Below, piece after piece: positions 1-7,872 of a stretch of DNA of 33,441 bases. This stretch comes from an uncultured Schlesneria sp. (GTDB taxonomy: Bacteria > Planctomycetota > Planctomycetia > Planctomycetales > Planctomycetaceae), in assembly GCA_903871875.1 (NCBI GenBank), contig CAIQIR010000051.1, forward strand, positions 1-33,441, read 5' to 3'. Each line of letters starts with the position of its first letter. Within the stretch, counting starts at the first letter, position 1. The position numbers were made by a program, and so were the translations under genes. The notes under the pieces are model-generated. The model searched no databases. It was given only the letters and a program-made list of their open reading frames with translations, and was not told the DNA's origin.

Positions 1-298
1 ACCGCTCAACGACATGCTCCCAGACTCGATGATTCCTGACGACCGCCGCGAGACTCAAGTTGTCGCTTAAATCCAGTTTGCCTTCCTGCTTTTTCGATCC
101 GTGACATGCCAGGCAATGGTTCTGCAAGAACGGCAACACCACCTCTGAGAAGTCGCGTTCCAGAGTTTCTGGAATGGAGTCGGCCCCGAACGTCGTCGCG
201 TGATCCAAGCCGCGTATGAAGAAGGCGATCGCGAACACCGAAACCGTTACGGAGAGGCCGTGCCGAATCGCCGATTTTCTCACCAGTTCAATCATCAT
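1..298 (-). CDS. Planctomycete cytochrome c (PSCyt1-type) protein, N-terminal part
   Basis: The 99 codons present start at ATG 298-296 and run off the left edge. The start is MMIELVRKSAIRHG, followed by a hydrophobic stretch (VTVSVFAIAFFI, about residues 18-29) that fits a signal peptide or anchor. Next comes a heme-binding CxxCH site read as HCLACHG, then GSKKQEGKLDLSD and HRVWEHVVER. This order is typical of planctomycete secreted proteins in which a PSCyt1 cytochrome c domain precedes several planctomycete-specific domains (DUF1587/1592/1588 family). The start overlaps the stop of the upstream phosphoesterase gene by 11 nt, so the two are probably translationally coupled and co-transcribed. 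The exact substrate is unknown; the C-terminal domains are outside the window. Confidence 0.8.
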   Translation of the reverse strand, partial: MMIELVRKSAIRHGLSVTVSVFAIAFFIRGLDHATTFGADSIPETLERDFSEVVLPFLQNHCLACHGSKKQEGKLDLSDNLSLAAVVRNHRVWEHVVER

Positions 299-2987
299 CG
301 TCCTCGGTGATTGTGGTCGCCCATTCGGGAAACGGGATCTGGCTGCCTTTTTGCGATCTCCACAAGATCCGATTCAATGTGTCTTCTGGAGCTTTGTCGA
401 CCTCGCGAAAGTTAATCGTCGCGGACACGAGGGCATCGTCTCGCAAAATCGGATCGCGGATAGCCTTGGGGTCGGGATTCAGTTCGTCGAGTGGCACCTT
501 GTTGGGGACGGAAGTAAACGAAGTGAAAATGGGCTGATCGGTGAAGCAATCGAACATCGGAGTGGCGCTGGCATCGAACTGATTCATTGGCGGCAATCCC
601 AGGATCTGTTCCACGGTTCTGAGAAGACTTGTCGTGTTGTATTGCGTGCTGACGACTTGCCCTCGTTTCACATAGGGGCTGACGCAATAGGCCGTCGTAC
701 GATATCCGCTGATGTGGTCCCACCCTGCCTGAGGGTCGTCTTCAATCGCAAAGATGGCCATCTCTTTCCAGAATCGAGATTTCGAAAGTGCCTCGACGAT
801 GCGGCCGAACGCCAGATCGTTGTCTGCCATGCTCGAAGCGGGGGTGGGGAAACCGGGCTTGGTTCCACTGGTATGGTCATTCGGCAGGCAGATAATGATC
901 AGTTGGGGGAAATCGCCTTTGGCTTCGAATTCTTTCAATTCGCGCAGAATGAAATCGGCACGGTATTGGTCTGGAACGGCCATTTCCCAGCCGACGAAGT
1001 TCTCGGGTGAAATCGGTCGAAGCGATTCGACCGACGGACTGCTGCGGAACACCACCTCATCCGATGTTCCCTGCCAGGTGCGGTAGCAGGCCATGTAATC
1101 GGGCTCACCCTTCTTCTGTGGATCTTTCCAGCGGACTTCGGGAGCCATGAACTCGCCGTAATTGCGAGTCTGCTTGTGATGGGCCAGCGCGTTGTCCCAC
1201 AGAAAGCCCGCAGGGGAATAGGCGATGGCGTCGGCTTCATCAACACCCATTCCATCGGGGTAGCTGCGGGGAAAGCCAGCGAAGCTCTTTTCCATGTAAT
1301 CGGTACTGAACGCCGTGGTACTCCACTGGTGCCCGTCGGCGCTCAAGATGCCCGAGCAATAGGTGTTGTCGAGCAGGACAAATTCGCGAACCAGTTTGTG
1401 CTGGTTGGGCGTGATCTCTTCCCCGAAGATGCAAAGGTCGGCATGTCCAGCTCCTTGAGGCAGAGCTCCGAAAACCTGGTCGTAGGTGCGGTTTTCTTTG
1501 ATGACATAGACCACATGTTTGATCAGGCTGGGTTCGCCGATTCGTTCAGGAATCGCCCGCGCGGGCTGGCCGTCGCGTGGCGGAAGTGCTGCTTGCGCGA
1601 TGGCTCCACGGCGAATGTTCTTTGCCGCACGTTCCGACAGTTTGGCGAGATCGTCCTCCGAAGGGACGGGCATCAACGACACCGAACCATGGTAGTGATG
1701 CGAGTTGAATCCTTCCGCGCCATTCGCCTGCTTCTTGGGGGCCAGCGGCAGCCCTTTGATGTTGGCGGCGTAGATCGCCTGACGAGGGGCGTCAAAGACG
1801 ACGGCGCCAGGGAACCAGCCGGCAGGAATCTCTCCGATCATTCGGGAATCGCCTTTGTCTTCCGGATCGAAATGAACCACGGCCACGGCGTTGTGGGTCC
1901 CGTTCGCGACGTACATGGTCTTTCCCGATTGATCAAACGCGATCGCATTGGGAGAAGCACCAAACAGATCCGAGGGCTTGGCTTTCATCCAGATCGTTTC
2001 TGTTACATTTTCCTCGGCGACATCGATCACGCTCAGATGGTCGCTGCCGGCATTGGCGCAGACGACGTATTCTTTGTCCCGCGAAACGGCCAGTCCGCTG
2101 GCGTGCAATCCCACGATCAGTTCTGTGGTTTTTCGATCGTCCTTCAGGCTGACGATGCTGACGGAGCCCTCGTTGGCGATGTGTCGCACCGGATCGACTC
2201 GCACTTCTGTGCCTCGTCCCGCCGGGCCTTTCACATCGTTGGGACCTGCGCGTCGCCCGGCCCAATTGCTGACGAACGCCTTGTCGCCGACGAGCACCAC
2301 GTCGTAAGGCGCTGCGCCCACATCAAAGCTGCGCAGCATTTGACCATTCTGAGTATCGATCTCGTGCAGTTGGTTCGACAGATTTCCGCAAACATACAGC
2401 TTCAAGCCATCGGGCGAGATAGCCAATCCGCTGGGGATCTCCGGTTTGCGACGTGGAGCATTCGCCGGTGGTAGCGCGAAGCTATGCGACGACTGAACCT
2501 GCCCTTGCTCGGTCACGGAAAAGACCTTGATCGAACCGTTCACATTACTGAGGTAAATTCGACGGCCATCAGGTGAGAAAATCAGTCCGGTGAAGCTGAC
2601 CAAAGCCTTCAGATCGGGGGCAAGAATATTGGGCGATGTCACATCGGCGGGAGGTTCGGTTTGAGCATCGTTCGGAAAGCGGACTCGCTGACTGATCACG
2701 CCATCTTCCGGAGAAATCACAATCAATTCGCTGGTCTTGCCCGACGTGACGAGCAGCCGACCGTCCGGCGACAAAGCGAGTGTCTGAGGACGCAAGCCCG
2801 CCAATTCGATCTGGCGACCGTAAGGTGTCAAAACCTGATTCACCGGAGTGACAATCGCATCTTCGCGAGTGCGACCGACGCGATCCGTCGTGGTCTCAAT
2901 TGTGGGCTCTTGTGCGTAAAGCAGGCTCCAGCCCCCACCGAGCAAAACGGCCGAGACAAGAGCGATCAACGTGCGGTGCAAAAACAT
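288..2987 (-). CDS. Secreted beta-propeller and phosphoesterase-family protein
   Basis: This 899-residue protein starts at ATG 2987-2985. The start is chosen because it opens a clear signal peptide (MFLHRTLIALVSAVLLGGGW, then a cleavage region near YAQEP) and has a GAGAGGA ribosome site about 8 nt upstream; the reading frame is open further up but that part does not look like protein. Residues about 45-430 hold YVTN/cytochrome D1-like propeller repeats (for example LALSPDGRLLVTSG and ISPDGLKLYVCGNLSNQLHE). The second half, from IKHVVYVIKENRTYDQVFG to DPQAGWDHISGYRTTAYCVS, matches the phosphoesterase family that includes phospholipase C and acid phosphatase. It probably acts outside the cytoplasmic membrane. 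The substrate is not shown. It ends inside the start of the cytochrome c gene. The 248 bp before it hold no other gene that I can support. Confidence 0.88.
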   Translation of the reverse strand: MFLHRTLIALVSAVLLGGGWSLLYAQEPTIETTTDRVGRTREDAIVTPVNQVLTPYGRQIELAGLRPQTLALSPDGRLLVTSGKTSELIVISPEDGVISQRVRFPNDAQTEPPADVTSPNILAPDLKALVSFTGLIFSPDGRRIYLSNVNGSIKVFSVTEQGQVQSSHSFALPPANAPRRKPEIPSGLAISPDGLKLYVCGNLSNQLHEIDTQNGQMLRSFDVGAAPYDVVLVGDKAFVSNWAGRRAGPNDVKGPAGRGTEVRVDPVRHIANEGSVSIVSLKDDRKTTELIVGLHASGLAVSRDKEYVVCANAGSDHLSVIDVAEENVTETIWMKAKPSDLFGASPNAIAFDQSGKTMYVANGTHNAVAVVHFDPEDKGDSRMIGEIPAGWFPGAVVFDAPRQAIYAANIKGLPLAPKKQANGAEGFNSHHYHGSVSLMPVPSEDDLAKLSERAAKNIRRGAIAQAALPPRDGQPARAIPERIGEPSLIKHVVYVIKENRTYDQVFGALPQGAGHADLCIFGEEITPNQHKLVREFVLLDNTYCSGILSADGHQWSTTAFSTDYMEKSFAGFPRSYPDGMGVDEADAIAYSPAGFLWDNALAHHKQTRNYGEFMAPEVRWKDPQKKGEPDYMACYRTWQGTSDEVVFRSSPSVESLRPISPENFVGWEMAVPDQYRADFILRELKEFEAKGDFPQLIIICLPNDHTSGTKPGFPTPASSMADNDLAFGRIVEALSKSRFWKEMAIFAIEDDPQAGWDHISGYRTTAYCVSPYVKRGQVVSTQYNTTSLLRTVEQILGLPPMNQFDASATPMFDCFTDQPIFTSFTSVPNKVPLDELNPDPKAIRDPILRDDALVSATINFREVDKAPEDTLNRILWRSQKGSQIPFPEWATTITEDDDD

Positions 2988-3235
2988 GTTGTGAGTCCTC
3001 TCCCTCAATCGGATACCAGCCGACGATTCCGGTTCGTCGCGCGTGAATGCTATCCAAGAGGTTGGCGCGATTCCATCAGGTCCACTGATTAAAGCGGGAG
3101 AGGATCTTTTTCGAACGAGCAGGATCGATGAGCGACCCAGAAGATCAGTACGACTCGCAGATGAACGGCGGGCCGCACACGGTGATTTCGCTTCTGGAGA
3201 TACACGAAGAACCGCGAGACGATCCACCGTGGCGT

Positions 3236-4303
3236 CTATCCGCGTGTTACGAGATGTGAAACCTGGGCACGAATTTCCGACGGGTCCGTATAGAGAGACC
3301 AGAGGTCGGGTTGGGTGTCGACAAAGGCCGTTTGGATTCGTTCCGCGTCACGTGTTTCCCCGCGAATTGCACGGATGAAGATACCCGCGATCTGTCCGGG
3401 GAATTCTCGCAGCAAATGGCCGTAGATTTCGGGATCTTGCTCGCCCGAGTCTCCGATCAACACGAATCGGCGTTGGGGAAATGCAGCCAGGATCGGTTCG
3501 ATGGCGGCCCGTTTATGGACTTTTTGCGGCGATCGCCTGAGCTTCCGAGCCGCTTCACGGAAACGAAATCGCTTCAAATGAAACGAGCCAAACGGATATC
3601 CTTCGGCGCGGCAGAATTCATGAAGCGGTTCATAAAGTTGCCAGGGACTGCCCGATACAAAGTGGAAGACGGCGCCGGCGACGGCACAATCACGGTACAG
3701 TTCCGGCATGCCGGTCACTGGTACGAAGATTCGCGTGAATGTGTTGCGGAACAGGTCGCGTCGATTGGACACATTGCTGTGCTTGATCGTGTCGTCGACG
3801 TCGGAAATGATCGAGACGCCGGTGGGTTCGACCAGTTGCAGGTTACCGGTGAATTCTCGCGCGTCACTGGCACCCAGCACGGCCTGGCACTTTAACCAGC
3901 GTCCTCCGTATTCGATGGAATGAGTCTGCCCGACCACGATTTCGTCGTTCAGCTCAATCGTACCGCGAAACAGACCCATGTAGTCCGATTCGGCGACGTG
4001 GAACTCGCGACCGGCGACCGAGACCGTGATGGCGCGGCCCTTCAGGCCGGTCATCAAGAATCGTCGCATTCGCTGCCGGAAATATTCTTCGGCCACACGG
4101 TCGACTCGCATCGCCCGCTTGATCAAAGCCATGACCGGTGAACGCTGGATCCAGGGGATGCGTGGATCAAACACGCATCCTTGCACCACCAGCGACCAAC
4201 CCCGGCCGTCGGCAGTCCGAGAAGCGAACGACGGATAGAACACAATCTGTTCATCCCGCCCGACGGTCTTGCGATTTCGGCGAAAGCTACGAAAGAGCGC
4301 CAC
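3236..4303 (-). CDS. APP1-type phosphatidate phosphatase (DUF2183) family protein
   Basis: 355 residues, GTG start at 4303 with a GAGG about 9 nt upstream. The C-terminal half carries the haloacid-dehalogenase-like motifs of the App1 catalytic domain: DVDDT at residues 168-172, SGSP at 217-220, a Lys near 264, and GDSGEQD at 284-290. The N-terminal about 160 residues form a beta-rich domain usual in bacterial DUF2183 proteins. No signal peptide is seen. Yeast App1 dephosphorylates phosphatidate; the bacterial substrate is not established. It lies only 12 nt after the malate/lactate dehydrogenase gene on the same strand, so it is probably read from the BMC operon, although a metabolic link to sugar breakdown is not evident. 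Confidence 0.85.
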   Translation of the reverse strand: MALFRSFRRNRKTVGRDEQIVFYPSFASRTADGRGWSLVVQGCVFDPRIPWIQRSPVMALIKRAMRVDRVAEEYFRQRMRRFLMTGLKGRAITVSVAGREFHVAESDYMGLFRGTIELNDEIVVGQTHSIEYGGRWLKCQAVLGASDAREFTGNLQLVEPTGVSIISDVDDTIKHSNVSNRRDLFRNTFTRIFVPVTGMPELYRDCAVAGAVFHFVSGSPWQLYEPLHEFCRAEGYPFGSFHLKRFRFREAARKLRRSPQKVHKRAAIEPILAAFPQRRFVLIGDSGEQDPEIYGHLLREFPGQIAGIFIRAIRGETRDAERIQTAFVDTQPDLWSLYTDPSEIRAQVSHLVTRG

Positions 4304-4315
4304 GAGCGTTCGCCT

Positions 4316-5239
4316 CTAGAGGACTTTGTCGATTGTTTCCCGTAACACGCTGCCAGACTTTTGCAGCGCCATCTTTTCCTTGGGCCACAGTTCGACTTCG
4401 ATGACTCCCAGCACACCTTTGCGACCGATGACCGTCGGAACGGAAATCGCCACGTCGCGCAGGCCGTATGCCCCCGATTGCAGGGATGATACAGGAAGAA
4501 TCCGGCGTTGATCGAGGGCAATGGCATGCACGACGTCGGCAATCGACACGCCAACGGCAAAACCGGCTCCCCCTTTTTTCTTGATCACTTCCGCACCACT
4601 GCCTCGAGTTTTCTTTTCGATGTCCGCAATCAGCTGCGAATTGACACCCGGATATTTGTCCAGCGGCAATCCGGCAATCTGAGCAGCCGACCAGATGGCG
4701 ACCATGCTGTCGCCATGTTCGCCATAGATGGTAACGTCGACTTGCGTCGGAGGCACGTCCAACCGCTGGGCAAGCAGACTTCGCAGGCGAGTCGTATCCA
4801 GGACCGTTCCCAGACCAATCACTTGCGAGGCGGGCAAACCGAGTTCCTTGATGGCCAGATAGGTCAGCACATCGACGGGGTTAGAGACGACAAAAACGAT
4901 CGCATCCTTCCGCAGTCCGCTCGATTTGAGTTCCGTCAGAATTCCGCGAAACAGCACCACGTTGCGGTTGATCAAATCGAGTCGGCTTTCGTCCGGTTTA
5001 CGGCGAAGTCCCGCAGTGATCACCACGCAATCGCTATCGGAACACGACTTCATATCGCCCGAAGTGATCTTTTGATCGGCAAGAATGCTGGCCCCGTGAA
5101 GCAGATCCAGCGCCTGGCCTTCGCACGCTTCCTGGTTCACGTCGACGAGATGAATGTGCCGCACGATCTTGCCGGCTTGCAACGCAAATCCCGCGCAAGA
5201 ACCGACCAGACCACCACCTCCGATAATGCTAACTTTCAT
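4316..5239 (-). CDS. Malate/lactate dehydrogenase family enzyme of the BMC operon
   Basis: 307 residues, ATG at 5239 with GAGAGA upstream. The N-terminus is a Rossmann fold (IIGGGGLVG, residues 5-13), and Asp33 at the end of strand 2 predicts NAD rather than NADP. The substrate-loop sequence AGLRRKPDESRLDL places Arg80 at the position (102 in lactate dehydrogenase numbering) that is Gln in lactate dehydrogenases and Arg in malate dehydrogenases. Arg86 matches R109, and Asp148/Arg151 and His175 (YGEHGDS) match the catalytic D168/R171/H195. An Ala rather than Thr at the 246-equivalent (KKGGAGFAV) also favours malate. Glu/Ser before R109 look lactate-like, so specificity is not settled. It has no terminal targeting helix, suggesting a cytosolic enzyme. 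PVM loci described elsewhere carry a homologue. Confidence 0.9.
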   Translation of the reverse strand: MKVSIIGGGGLVGSCAGFALQAGKIVRHIHLVDVNQEACEGQALDLLHGASILADQKITSGDMKSCSDSDCVVITAGLRRKPDESRLDLINRNVVLFRGILTELKSSGLRKDAIVFVVSNPVDVLTYLAIKELGLPASQVIGLGTVLDTTRLRSLLAQRLDVPPTQVDVTIYGEHGDSMVAIWSAAQIAGLPLDKYPGVNSQLIADIEKKTRGSGAEVIKKKGGAGFAVGVSIADVVHAIALDQRRILPVSSLQSGAYGLRDVAISVPTVIGRKGVLGVIEVELWPKEKMALQKSGSVLRETIDKVL

Positions 5240-5383
5240 AATTGTCTCTCTCGTAAACGTGGGTTTGGCTCGGGGCCATTGCCGTTTTCAACATCATGTA
5301 GGCCTGTCGCCCACAGAGCAGGTCTTGGAAGCTTTGGTGAAGCGGTTGATGAGCTTGACGCTCATTTCGGTTTTGTCTGACGG

Positions 5384-5421
5384 AAACGCTGTTCGGCTAC
5401 GGTGCCGAAACGCAGGCGTTT
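5384..5421 (-). other. Intercistronic hairpin between aldolase and dehydrogenase genes
   Basis: On the plus strand AAACGCTG (5384-5391) and TTCGGC (5392-5397) pair with GCCGAA (5404-5409) and CAG(G)CGTTT (5413-5421) around the loop TACGGT. There is a 3-nt bulge (ACG) and one extra G. The 14-bp stem starts 3 nt after the aldolase stop and is not followed by a U run on the minus strand. It therefore looks more like an RNA-stability or processing element than a full intrinsic terminator. A second small perfect hairpin (ATGAGC/GCTCAT) lies at 5349-5365. Confidence 0.5.
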
Positions 5422-5424
5422 TCG

Positions 5425-6333
5425 TTATTTCCTCATGGCGGCCAGAACCTGTTCGGTGATCAGTTTGACCAGCGTTTCGGTGTCGACGTCGGGTGACGCG
5501 GCCGGTTTGGCTTCGGGCGCCTTGGCGGCCGTCTTTTGACGTTCCAGGTATCCGGCATATTGTGGCGGTGGTTCGAAGGCGATCGGCTCGAGTTTGTTCT
5601 CTTTGTAGCCTTCGCGGAATGCGCTGTTGCCACACAGGTCACAGTCTTCGACATGGAATCGTGGATCGTCGAAGCCGAGCTTCTTCTTCAGATCGAGCAG
5701 TTCGACCGATTCGCGTTCGTTGAGGTATGTCACCTTGCCCAGTTGTTTCGACAACAACAGGATGCGGCAGTATGCGTCCAGAATCTCGGTCTTCCAGTAG
5801 GCGTCTTCCAGCGTCTTGCCGAACGTTACCGTGCCGTGATTGGTGAGAATAATCGTATTCGTACCATTGCCCAGAAACGGCACAACGGTATTGGCGAAGG
5901 CGTGACCGCCCGGCGTTTCATACGGAGCGATCGGGACTTCGCCCATGAAGACTTCAATCTCGGGCAGGATGCACTGGGGAATTGGTTCCCGGGCGACGGC
6001 AAAGGCCGTGGCATGCGGGGGATGGCAGTGCACGACCGCCTTCACGTCCGGCCGATGTTTCATGATCGCCAGATGCAACAGCACTTCGCTGGTTCGCTTG
6101 CGCTTGCCGGCGATCTGTACACCTTCCATGTCGACGGCACAGATGTCGTCGGGTGTCATGAAGCCTTTGCAGATCATCGTCGGCGAACAAAGCACTTCGT
6201 TGTCGCCGACGCGGATGGAAATGTTTCCATCGTTCGCGGCGGCGAAGCCTTTGTTGTAAACGCGTCGACCGATTTCACAGATTTCTTCTTTGAGCTTCCG
6301 GTCATTGATACCGGAATTCCATTGGCTGGCCAT
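5425..6333 (-). CDS. Class II aldolase (fuculose-/rhamnulose-1-phosphate type) with C-terminal targeting helix
   Basis: 302 residues. Residues about 12-215 form a class II aldolase/adducin domain. Zinc ligands are His102 and His104 (VVHCHPPHA) and His166 (LTNHGTV), with Glu83 (RTSEVLLH) at the place of the catalytic Glu of E. coli FucA. The family cleaves L-fuculose-1-P or L-rhamnulose-1-P to dihydroxyacetone phosphate and L-lactaldehyde; in P. limnophila the BMC aldolase serves both sugars. After residue 265 comes an Ala/Pro/Lys linker and then DTETLVKLITEQVLAAMRK, an amphipathic helix of the encapsulation-peptide type, so the enzyme should be packed into the shell. A CxxC pair (Cys231, Cys234) between domain and linker is not part of the FucA active site. 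An AAAGGA lies about 11 nt before the start. Confidence 0.93.
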   Translation of the reverse strand: MASQWNSGINDRKLKEEICEIGRRVYNKGFAAANDGNISIRVGDNEVLCSPTMICKGFMTPDDICAVDMEGVQIAGKRKRTSEVLLHLAIMKHRPDVKAVVHCHPPHATAFAVAREPIPQCILPEIEVFMGEVPIAPYETPGGHAFANTVVPFLGNGTNTIILTNHGTVTFGKTLEDAYWKTEILDAYCRILLLSKQLGKVTYLNERESVELLDLKKKLGFDDPRFHVEDCDLCGNSAFREGYKENKLEPIAFEPPPQYAGYLERQKTAAKAPEAKPAASPDVDTETLVKLITEQVLAAMRK

Positions 6334-6365
6334 GTTGGGCGGATCCTTTGTACGTCAATTCTCGA

Positions 6366-6647
6366 TCATTCAACTTCAATCGTGTCCAGAATACAGGCAT
6401 TGTAGGCGTCGAGTGGCTTATGGTTGGGAGCGAATGGATTGGCCGCTTCTCCCCCCTCGCTAAAGCCGATCTTCATGCCTGGTGACGCGCCGAGTTCGTC
6501 GTAAACCACAACGGCTTCGTCACGTCCTTTCTCATCCCCTTTGAGTCCCGCGACGTTCAGAGGCACGACGACCAGCCACGTGCCGCCCGAAACCATCGGG
6601 TTGCATTTGGACAACGTCACCTTGCCGATCACCTCGCCGACTCGCAT
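6366..6647 (-). CDS. BMC-P pentameric shell vertex protein (EutN/CcmL family), copy 3 of the operon
   Basis: 93 residues, ATG at 6647. The family start is clear (MRVGEVIGKVTLSKCNPMV), as is the strand LVVVPLNVAGLKG followed by VVYDELGASPGMKIGFSEG and the closing ACILDTIEVE. This matches the EutN/CcmL fold that forms pentamers capping the vertices of microcompartments. It sits 32 nt upstream of the aldolase gene. It is the longest-looped of the three BMC-P copies in the operon; Cys15 and Cys85 are not conserved in the other two. Confidence 0.93.
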   Translation of the reverse strand: MRVGEVIGKVTLSKCNPMVSGGTWLVVVPLNVAGLKGDEKGRDEAVVVYDELGASPGMKIGFSEGGEAANPFAPNHKPLDAYNACILDTIEVE

Positions 6648-6738
6648 TCGTGTTCTTTCTGCTGGTGGTTGTTTGACCCGCCGGGACGGGGCTCACAATC
6701 TTCGTCTCTCGTTATGCCACCGAGTTCCTTATCGCGTC

Positions 6739-7500
6739 TTACCAACCTGCGGGAGGTCGCGGTCTCGTTCCCGCGCACTCTCGCAGCAAGTTTCTCAATT
6801 CCATAAATGTTCGACCGATCGGGCTAATGCAGACGACATTCGCACTCAGCGTCCGCATCACGGGTTCCCACTGTTTGCTGTTGTGCATTACCGCCGCACG
6901 AACTCGCTCGTGTCGATTGGCTTTGCAGGCAATCAGTTCTGCTTGTTCGGTGAAGATGACCACGCCATCGCATTCGGCCGTACTGACGAGCGTGGTTGCC
7001 AGCGTGGCCGCTTCCAGCGGCAGCCCCACCAGTTCAATCTTCCAGCCTTCGGCCAGTCGACGCAGCCCGTCATGCAGCGCTTTGACTGTCGGGGTGACCG
7101 TTTGCAAAATAATCTGCCAGCGAATCCGCGAACCGTTGGCGATTCCTGCGTTTTTGTCCTGACGAGACCATGGCGTGTGTTTCGAATGCAGCCAGTCGCG
7201 GGCCGCCGGCGTCAGGATCGACGTTCGTCCAATTCGCAGCGGCTGTCCCGGACGAACCGAACTTTCCAACAACTCGGCCGTGATCACCGGTCCCACTAAC
7301 TCGACGAAGGCGGGCTTGGTCTCGGCGACCGGCGCGGCGGTCATTGGCGGGACGGTGACGGTCGGAAGCGACGGCTTTGCCACTGGTGCTACGTTCGTCG
7401 TTGGCGGTGGTGCCTTGACCGGAACGACGGAGTGTGCAGCCACCGGCTGGAGCTGGGCCAGCACGTTGCTCACAATCTCGTCAATCAAAGTCTGGTTCAC
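6739..7500 (-). CDS. RpiB-like protein with N-terminal encapsulation-type helix
   Basis: About 253 residues, counted from GTG at 7500, which has TTGGA 7 nt upstream; a TTG at 7512 would add MDLA. The N-terminus, NQTLIDEIVSNVLAQLQP, is an amphipathic helix like those on the other BMC cargo. It is followed by an about 50-residue Pro/Ala/Val linker and a conserved-looking block (GPVITAELLESS, then ILTPAARDWLHSKH). The C-terminal part, CDGVVIFTEQAELIACKANR and then RVRAAVMHNS and ANVVCISPIG, resembles the RpiB/LacA sugar-phosphate isomerase core. The Cys-Gly-Thr-Gly catalytic loop of RpiB is missing. It should therefore be luminal and may be a non-catalytic or repurposed relative. Its true function is unknown; P. 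limnophila has a comparable gene in its locus as far as I recall. Confidence 0.75.
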   Translation of the reverse strand: MNQTLIDEIVSNVLAQLQPVAAHSVVPVKAPPPTTNVAPVAKPSLPTVTVPPMTAAPVAETKPAFVELVGPVITAELLESSVRPGQPLRIGRTSILTPAARDWLHSKHTPWSRQDKNAGIANGSRIRWQIILQTVTPTVKALHDGLRRLAEGWKIELVGLPLEAATLATTLVSTAECDGVVIFTEQAELIACKANRHERVRAAVMHNSKQWEPVMRTLSANVVCISPIGRTFMELRNLLRECAGTRPRPPAGW

Positions 7501-7586
7501 AGCCAAGTCCAAAATGTTGCGTCGTTGTTCAGTGACGAAGTCAGTGTGCGTGTCGAACCGGTCGTCAGTTTGTTTGAAAACTCATC

Positions 7587-7841
7587 TCAATCCACAATTC
7601 CCAGGACATGCCAACGAGCTGGCGTGTTGTCCGAACCGACCATTTCCCGTGCTGTTTTGCCATCGGACGAGATGATCACCGTGTCGCCCTTGCCACCGCC
7701 CTGATTGTCGATCACCAGTTGAGGAGCCCCATCCGGCCCCCCCTTGGGGTCCAGCGGCTGGACGAGCAGCATTCGCCAACCTTTCAGGGTTGGGTGCTTG
7801 ACCGTCGATGTGGCTCGACCGATGACTTTGGCTAACTGCAT
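7587..7841 (-). CDS. BMC-P pentameric shell vertex protein, copy 2 of the operon
   Basis: 84 residues, ATG at 7841. It starts MQLAKVIGRATSTVKHPTLK, continues MLLVQPLDPKG, has the GGGKGDTVIISSDGKTARE loop and ends WHVLGIVD, a compact and complete EutN/CcmL fold. It lies between the aldehyde dehydrogenase (31 nt upstream) and the RpiB-like gene. The ribosome site is weak (TGACGA), which would fit a low-copy vertex protein. Confidence 0.93.
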   Translation of the reverse strand: MQLAKVIGRATSTVKHPTLKGWRMLLVQPLDPKGGPDGAPQLVIDNQGGGKGDTVIISSDGKTAREMVGSDNTPARWHVLGIVD

Positions 7842-7872
7842 GATTCGTCAATTGTCCGTGGGTGTCGTTGGC

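Noticed and set aside
5349-5365. Perfect 6-bp hairpin ATGAGC/GCTCAT as a terminator
   Set aside because: In the operon direction no U run follows; the T-rich side is on the opposite strand where no gene ends.
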